Source: Candidatus Caldilinea saccharophila
GTDB lineage: Bacteria; Chloroflexota; Anaerolineae; Caldilineales; Caldilineaceae
Direction of reading: 5' to 3'
Assembly (NCBI GenBank): GCA_016710365.1
Contig: JADJVW010000019.1
Coordinates: 1 to 64,000, forward strand
DNA length: 64,000 nt
The notes beneath the pieces were generated by a model. That model searched no databases, was not told where the DNA came from, and saw nothing but the letters and a program-made list of their open reading frames with translations. Of this stretch, positions 59,812 through 64,000 are shown in pieces. Position numbers and translations under genes: made by a program. The stretch's first letter is position 1. The number at the start of each line of letters is the position of its first letter.

Positions 59812-59905
59812 TCAGCTTCTTTCTAGTTTTTGACCAGCCTTCTTCTGACGCAGAGACGCCGAGCGGCAGAGGTTCGCAGAGGAAAAGCAGAGAGAAAGAG
59901 TTCGT
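59812..59905. repeat. CTCTGCG-type intergenic repeat
   Basis: ACGCAGAGACGCCGAGCGGC followed by AGAGGTTCGCAGAGG; related to GGACGCGGAGACGCAGAGCG at about 37839. Non-coding. Confidence 0.5.
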
Positions 59906-62137
59906 TTACTCATAGCGAAGCGCCTCGGCCGGCTCAAGCTGGCCGGCGCGCCAGGCCGGATACAAACCGCCCAGCACACCCAGCGCCGCAGCCGTGACGA
60001 AGGCCGACGCAAAAATTTCCACGCGCCACGTAGCCGAGACGAACTGGCTGGCATAAGGCGCCCGCGCAATCAAGGTGACGACGCCCACCCCCAACACCGT
60101 GCCAAAGACCGCCGACACGAGGCAAAGCAACAGGCTCTCCAGCAGCACCTGGCTCAGGATGCGCCGCCGCGGCCAACCCACCGCCCGCAGCGTGCCGATC
60201 TCGCGCGTGCGCTCGAAGATCGACATGATCATGGTGTTGGCGACCACGATGCCGCCGATAAAGAGCGCCAGCAGGCGGATGGCGTTGAGCATTCCCATGC
60301 TGGTCTGCATGTCGTTGGTGCTCTGCGCAAATTCGCTGCTGATGCTCGCGCGCGCCTCCGGGAAGCGCGCGTTGAGCGTCGCTGCGACTCGCTCGGCGCT
60401 GGCGGGGTCTTTCACGTCGACAAAGATAAAGGAAACCGCGCGCGGCCGCCCCATGATGCGCTGCGCCTCGCGCAGAGCCACCATGCCGCCGCCATCTTCG
60501 TAGGCCACCCCCGTCGCGGTGATGCCCACGATGCGGTAGCGGTTGTCGTTGAGCGCCATCGTGTCGCCGACGCCGACTTTGTAGGCGTCGGCCGCGATAC
60601 GCCCCAGCACCATTTCGTTGGGGCGCTCTATGGAGCGGCCTTCCACCAGTTTGTAATGGCGCATTGCCGGGCTGTTGGGGTCGAGACCTCCAATCAGAAA
60701 CATCGGCATTTCGGGCGAAGTGATAAAGGCGATCATAAAGGGGCTGACCGTCTTGACTTCAGGCATGGCGCCGATCTGCCGCACGATGCGTTCGTCGAGG
60801 CTGCTCAGGCTCATGTCGGCCACCTCGCGCTGCATGACGGTGATGTTGCCGGCGCCGCCGCTGCCCGCCAGGCTGTTGAGCTGCCCGGTCAACCCTTCCA
60901 CCAGCCCGCCCAGCATGACTAGCGTGCCCACACCGATGCCGATGCCGGCCGCGGACAAGAGGGTGCGGTTGCGCCGCCGCCACAGATTGCGAAAGCTCTG
61001 GTTGCCAACGCGCGCCAACACGCCCTTGACCTCAGCGGCGCCGCCGCCCTCGTAGCGCAGCGCCTCCACCGGCTGCAGGTTGGCCGCAGTCCAGGCGGGA
61101 TAGATGCCGCCGATCAGCCCCAACGCCAGCGCCGTCACCATCCCCTGGATGACCAGCTCCGCATCGACGGCGCCGGCCAGCATCACGCCCAGTCCCGGCA
61201 TCTGGCCGACCAGCCATGCCAGCAACGCGCCCAACCCAACGCCCAGCACGCCGCCGATCAGGCTGAGCAGGATCGCCTCGCCCAGGATCATGCGCAGGAC
61301 GCGGCCGCGGCTCCAGCCTACGGCGCGCAGCGTGCCGATCTCGCGCGTGCGCTCCATCACGCTCATCACCATCGCGCTCATCATGCCCAGGCCGCCGATC
61401 AGGATCGCAATCGCCGAGACGCCCCAGGCAAACCCTTGCAGATAGTCGGTCCACTGTTCGCCGCCGGCATAGCCGCTGGCCTTACTCACCGTGACTTCCT
61501 TGTCCAGTGACTGGATGCGTTCGATCACGTTGTCGGCGTTGCCGCCCTTACGCAACCCCACCTGGAAAAGGCTGACCTTGCGCTCTTTCTGGGCGATAGT
61601 CTGCGCGTCCTCCAACACCACCACGCCGCCCGATTCCTCCATGCCCTGCCCCGTCTCGTAGATGCCGACGATGCGGTAGGGGATGCCGTTGACGCGCAAC
61701 GTGTCGTCCACGCGTTTCTTCAGCGCGTCGGCGCCGCGGCGTCCGATGGCGATCTGACCAGGAGCGGTGACGCGTTTGCCCTCGACAATGCGGTAATGAT
61801 CCATCGCCACGCTGCCGGCCGGATAGCCGTAGATCAGGAAATAGGGCGCGTCGTCGAAGGCGATCCAGGTGAAGACGCCGGGATCGACGTTGCTCACATC
61901 GGCGAGGGCCGCGATGCGCTCGCCCAGCGTCTCGTCCAGGCTGCTAAAGACGACATCGTAGGCGTTTTTTTGCGTGACGAGGAGATCGTTGTTCAATCCC
62001 AGCGCGTTGCCGTAGTTGTCGGCCAGCCCGCTCGCCATTGCCCCAAGCGCCACGACCGATGCCACGCCCACCGCGATGCCCAGCACGGTCAGAAAGCTAC
62101 GCGTAAAGCGCCGCCACAGGTTGTGCAATATCAACAT
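59906..62137 (-). CDS. Tandem FtsX/MacB-type ABC permease in one chain
   Basis: 743 residues containing two complete copies of a MacB-type permease unit. Copy 1 (about 1-375) starts RRFTRSFLTVLGIAVGVASVVALG and ends GLIGGIYPAWTAANLQPVEALRYE. Copy 2 (about 385-743) starts NLWRRRNRTLLSAAGIGIGVG and ends VLGGLYPAWRAGQLEPAEALRYE. Each has ERTREIGTLRAVGW. Usual MacB-type permeases carry one unit and dimerise; here the dimer is a single polypeptide. It is expected to pair with two ATPase copies. Confidence 0.92.
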   Translation of the reverse strand: MLILHNLWRRFTRSFLTVLGIAVGVASVVALGAMASGLADNYGNALGLNNDLLVTQKNAYDVVFSSLDETLGERIAALADVSNVDPGVFTWIAFDDAPYFLIYGYPAGSVAMDHYRIVEGKRVTAPGQIAIGRRGADALKKRVDDTLRVNGIPYRIVGIYETGQGMEESGGVVVLEDAQTIAQKERKVSLFQVGLRKGGNADNVIERIQSLDKEVTVSKASGYAGGEQWTDYLQGFAWGVSAIAILIGGLGMMSAMVMSVMERTREIGTLRAVGWSRGRVLRMILGEAILLSLIGGVLGVGLGALLAWLVGQMPGLGVMLAGAVDAELVIQGMVTALALGLIGGIYPAWTAANLQPVEALRYEGGGAAEVKGVLARVGNQSFRNLWRRRNRTLLSAAGIGIGVGTLVMLGGLVEGLTGQLNSLAGSGGAGNITVMQREVADMSLSSLDERIVRQIGAMPEVKTVSPFMIAFITSPEMPMFLIGGLDPNSPAMRHYKLVEGRSIERPNEMVLGRIAADAYKVGVGDTMALNDNRYRIVGITATGVAYEDGGGMVALREAQRIMGRPRAVSFIFVDVKDPASAERVAATLNARFPEARASISSEFAQSTNDMQTSMGMLNAIRLLALFIGGIVVANTMIMSIFERTREIGTLRAVGWPRRRILSQVLLESLLLCLVSAVFGTVLGVGVVTLIARAPYASQFVSATWRVEIFASAFVTAAALGVLGGLYPAWRAGQLEPAEALRYE

Positions 62138-62295
62138 AGTTGTCTGCCCTTTCCAGTCTCTTGATTGTAACCGGCATCAAAGGCGCGCCCAACTGTCGAC
62201 TGGATAGGTTATTTTAGAATAGTTCCAGATGTGGGTAAAGTTCTATTTGGTGGGGAAGGGCGGCGAACATGCCCGCTGGGCCATCCACCGATCGG

Positions 62296-62372
62296 TCTCA
62301 CACGAAGACACAAAGTTGAAGATAGCGTGCTTTGTGCTCTTGGTGGCTTTGTGTGAGTTTCGTGAAGTACTG
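62296..62372. repeat. CACACGAAGACACAAAG-type palindrome
   Basis: TCACACGAAGACACAAAG is mirrored by CTTTGTGTGAGTTTCGTG across a short loop. Dispersed intergenic type; just ahead of the ABC ATPase remnant. Confidence 0.6.
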
Positions 62373-62379
62373 AGACATT

Positions 62380-62580
62380 ATGCAATCTGTCATCGAAGTA
62401 AGCAACCTGCACAAAAAACGCTACGGCGATGTGCTCGCCGTCGACGATATTTCCCTGACCGTCGCGCGCGGGGATATCTTTGGCATTGTCAGGCCGAACG
62501 GCGCGTGCAACAGTACGACCGTGGAGACGAACGCGCCGCCCACGCAAGCTGATGGATCTGCGCATAATCGGCACCACGGC
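62380..62580 (+). pseudogene. ABC transporter ATPase remnant
   Basis: MQSVIEVSNLHKKRYGDVLAVDDISLTVARGDIFGIV is the start of an ABC-2-type ATPase. The Walker A reads RPNGACNST instead of GPNGAGKST, then similarity ends and later motifs are missing. A frame to 62685 exists but is not conserved. Non-functional fragment. Confidence 0.8.
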
Positions 62581-62659
62581 GTTGGAGCGCGGGGTTATCA
62601 CGCTGGACACCTGATGAGATTGCTAAAAAGGAAACTTCGACAGCGCAATTCTACCGGTT

Positions 62660-63529
62660 CTACAAATCAGCCACCGCGGGAATAACTTCCTGTGCGAGGG
62701 TGCGCAGCGATGTAAATTCGTAGGCGTTCGGCGTGTTGAAGATCACGTGTGTGAAGCCCAGCGCATGCAAGGCGCGCAAGCGTGCGATGATGGCGGCCGC
62801 GCTGTCCTGGCCCGGCGTGAGCGAGCTCAGTATCGTCAGTTCGATGTCGGCGAAGGGCCGACTCACCTCATCGCAGTGGCCGCGCAGCACGTCCAGCTTG
62901 TGTTGCAGCGCGGCCGGCCCGATTCCCTCGAAGAAGTTGCAGGCATCGCCATATTGCGCCAGCAGACGCAGGGTCTTTTTCTCACCGCCGCCGCCGATGA
63001 GGATAGGCGGATGGGGCTGTTGCAGCGGCTGCGGCGTGCAGATGGTTTCGGCCAACTGATAATGCTTGCCGTGGAAGGGGCCGTTGTTGGGCGACCACAT
63101 CTGGTGCGCGATCTGCAACGCTTCCGTTAGCTGTTCGAAGCGTTCTTTGAGCGGCGGAAAGCCAAAGCCCAACCCTAGCGCCTCGCGTTCGTACCACGCC
63201 GCGCCAATGCCCAGGTACATACGACCACCGCTCAGCACGTCGAGCGTCGTCACCTCTTTGATCAGCAGGCCAGGCGCACGATAGATCACACCGGTGACGA
63301 GCGCGCCCAGATGGATGCGTTCGGTCAGTGCGGCAAAGTAGCCGAGCATCGTGTAGCCTTCGAGCATGGGATCTTCGGATTTGCCAAGCATCTCCATTTG
63401 GAAAAAGTGATCCATGACCCACAGGCTGTAGAAACCCTGGTCATCGGCAAAGCGGGCAATGTCGGCCAGCTTGCGGCCGAGCTGGTCAGGAGGTGGGTTG
63501 AAATAGGGAAGTTGTAAGCTGACTCGCAT
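62660..63529 (-). CDS. Luciferase-like (LLM) F420-dependent oxidoreductase
   Basis: 289 residues, TIM barrel of the bacterial luciferase/F420 family: MRVSLQLPYFNPPPDQLGRK, DQGFYSLWVMDHFFQ, GALVTGVIYRAPGLLIKEVTTLDVLSGGRMYLGIGAAWYEREALGLGF, PPILIGGGGEKKTLRL. The ATG at 63529 is chosen, with TTGGAGA about 10 bases upstream; the open frame upstream is not conserved. The substrate is unknown; members use F420 or FMN. Confidence 0.92.
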   Translation of the reverse strand: MRVSLQLPYFNPPPDQLGRKLADIARFADDQGFYSLWVMDHFFQMEMLGKSEDPMLEGYTMLGYFAALTERIHLGALVTGVIYRAPGLLIKEVTTLDVLSGGRMYLGIGAAWYEREALGLGFGFPPLKERFEQLTEALQIAHQMWSPNNGPFHGKHYQLAETICTPQPLQQPHPPILIGGGGEKKTLRLLAQYGDACNFFEGIGPAALQHKLDVLRGHCDEVSRPFADIELTILSSLTPGQDSAAAIIARLRALHALGFTHVIFNTPNAYEFTSLRTLAQEVIPAVADL

Positions 63530-63694
63530 TGGGTTTTCTCCAAAGAGTGACAGGGCGCCTTTTTCGGTGACGACGTAGCAATTGACCTCCGAGCGGTCAG
63601 CCAGCCACGCGGGGAATTGCTGATCGACCAAGTCATGTGTCTGGTAATGATCGCATGACTCGCGTCGAACGACAAGTCAGCATCCTGGAAACGC

Positions 63695-63751
63695 GCCAGG
63701 GACGGGCTGCCTCATTCCGTTCAACCAGGTGGTTTGCAGCCCGTCCCTGGC
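63695..63751. terminator. Strong hairpin after the secreted-protein gene
   Basis: GCCAGGGACGGGCTGC (63695-63710) and GCAGCCCGTCCCTGGC (63736-63751) form a perfect 16-base stem with a 25-base loop, 20 bases after the stop at 63772. No T-run is present, so it may be a terminator of the non-intrinsic kind or a palindromic repeat. Confidence 0.6.
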
Positions 63752-63771
63752 ATGTAAGACCCCAAAGTCTC

Positions 63772-64000
63772 TTACCGAAAGACCAAGGGCATCAACATGC
63801 GGCTGCCGGTGGTGACTTCGACAAATGTGGGCAAGGTCACCAAGTTGTCCTCATCTTCGGCATAGACGGCGATGCGATAGAGGCCAGGCTCATCAAAGCC
63901 GGTGTAGAGTGCCGAAAACGCGTCGTTGCCCTGTTCGAGCAGCAGAAGTGTGGGCAGCGTTTCGGCCACCAACTCGGCGCTCGTCTGTGGCGGCTGATAC
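63772..64000 (-). CDS. C-terminus of a secreted protein, cut by window end
   Basis: The last 75 residues of a longer protein: ...SAELVAETLPTLLLLEQGNDAFSALYTGFDEPGLYRIAVYAEDEDNLV...SRMLMPLVFR. The frame is open to base 64000. The beta-rich YxGFxxPGxYRIxVYAxD pattern suggests an extracellular Ig-like domain of a C13/caspase-like or adhesin-type protein; the family is not certain. It ends with the PLVxR tail also seen at 21050. Confidence 0.65.
   Translation of the reverse strand, partial: YQPPQTSAELVAETLPTLLLLEQGNDAFSALYTGFDEPGLYRIAVYAEDEDNLVTLPTFVEVTTGSRMLMPLVFR

Noticed and set aside
62209..62610. Minus-strand open frame near the ABC remnant
   Set aside because: Antisense to the recognisable ABC ATPase start and crosses a palindromic repeat.

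Overview
The window reads as a GC-rich bacterial chromosome segment, most likely from the phylum Chloroflexota (Caldilineae/Anaerolineae-like). The support is gene content: secreted proteins ending in a short PLVxR tail, palindromic intergenic repeats, EAD/CHAT/TIR/MoxR-vWA conflict genes, and an alaS - baseplate J-like - ruvX - mltG run. This is inferred from family resemblance; no rRNA or tRNA gene was seen. At least 20 single-base frame breaks occur, many in genes whose conserved sequence resumes at once in another frame. Many are therefore probably sequencing or assembly indels, and such genes are reported at full length with the break stated.

Layout. 1-5.4 kb: two half-size ABC exporters, a toxin-antitoxin remnant and a sugar isomerase/oxidoreductase pair. 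5.6-6.9 kb: a Bcr/CflA drug exporter. 6.85-12.1 kb: a chromosomal integron with a decayed intI, a candidate attI, about five attC sites and minus-strand cassettes (metal transporter, NucS-like nuclease, MazF-like toxin-antitoxin, SGNH hydrolase, Nudix remnant). 12.1-31.4 kb: ilvE, an NAD-binding DUF2867 protein, a membrane protein, a STAND-TPR ATPase abutting a truncated beta-helix protein, hydantoinase B, pterin dehydratase, a trypsin-like protease, mutS, an SMP-30 protein and an intact-looking CHAT protein. 31.6-40.1 kb: the overlapping plus-strand run alaS, baseplate J-like, ruvX, mltG, then a lipoprotein and a glycosyltransferase. 40.3-41.6 kb: pyrimidine-nucleoside phosphorylase.

41.6-54.8 kb is the highlight: a diversity-generating retroelement (DGR) built into a multi-gene conflict locus on the minus strand. 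In transcription order it holds an EAD1-coiled-coil adaptor, a coiled-coil/iSTAND-like protein, a MoxR ATPase, a vWA protein, a large VMAP-like protein with degenerate CHAT and C-terminal FGE/C-type-lectin domains (VR2), a DGR reverse transcriptase, Avd, the template repeat, an EAD1-TIR-FGE protein (VR1), a DUF2442 protein and a coiled-coil transglutaminase-like protein. By hand alignment, TR and VR1 differ at 15 positions and TR and VR2 at 12; all 27 fall on template adenines. One template therefore appears to diversify the sensor tips of two different effector proteins. An MNT/HEPN toxin-antitoxin pair and an EAD1 remnant lie at the upstream edge.

54.9-64 kb: a GH78 alpha-L-rhamnosidase, a MacB-type ABC/HlyD/FtsX export set in which the permease is a tandem single-chain fusion, an ABC ATPase remnant, a luciferase-like F420 oxidoreductase, and the C-terminus of a secreted protein cut by the window end.
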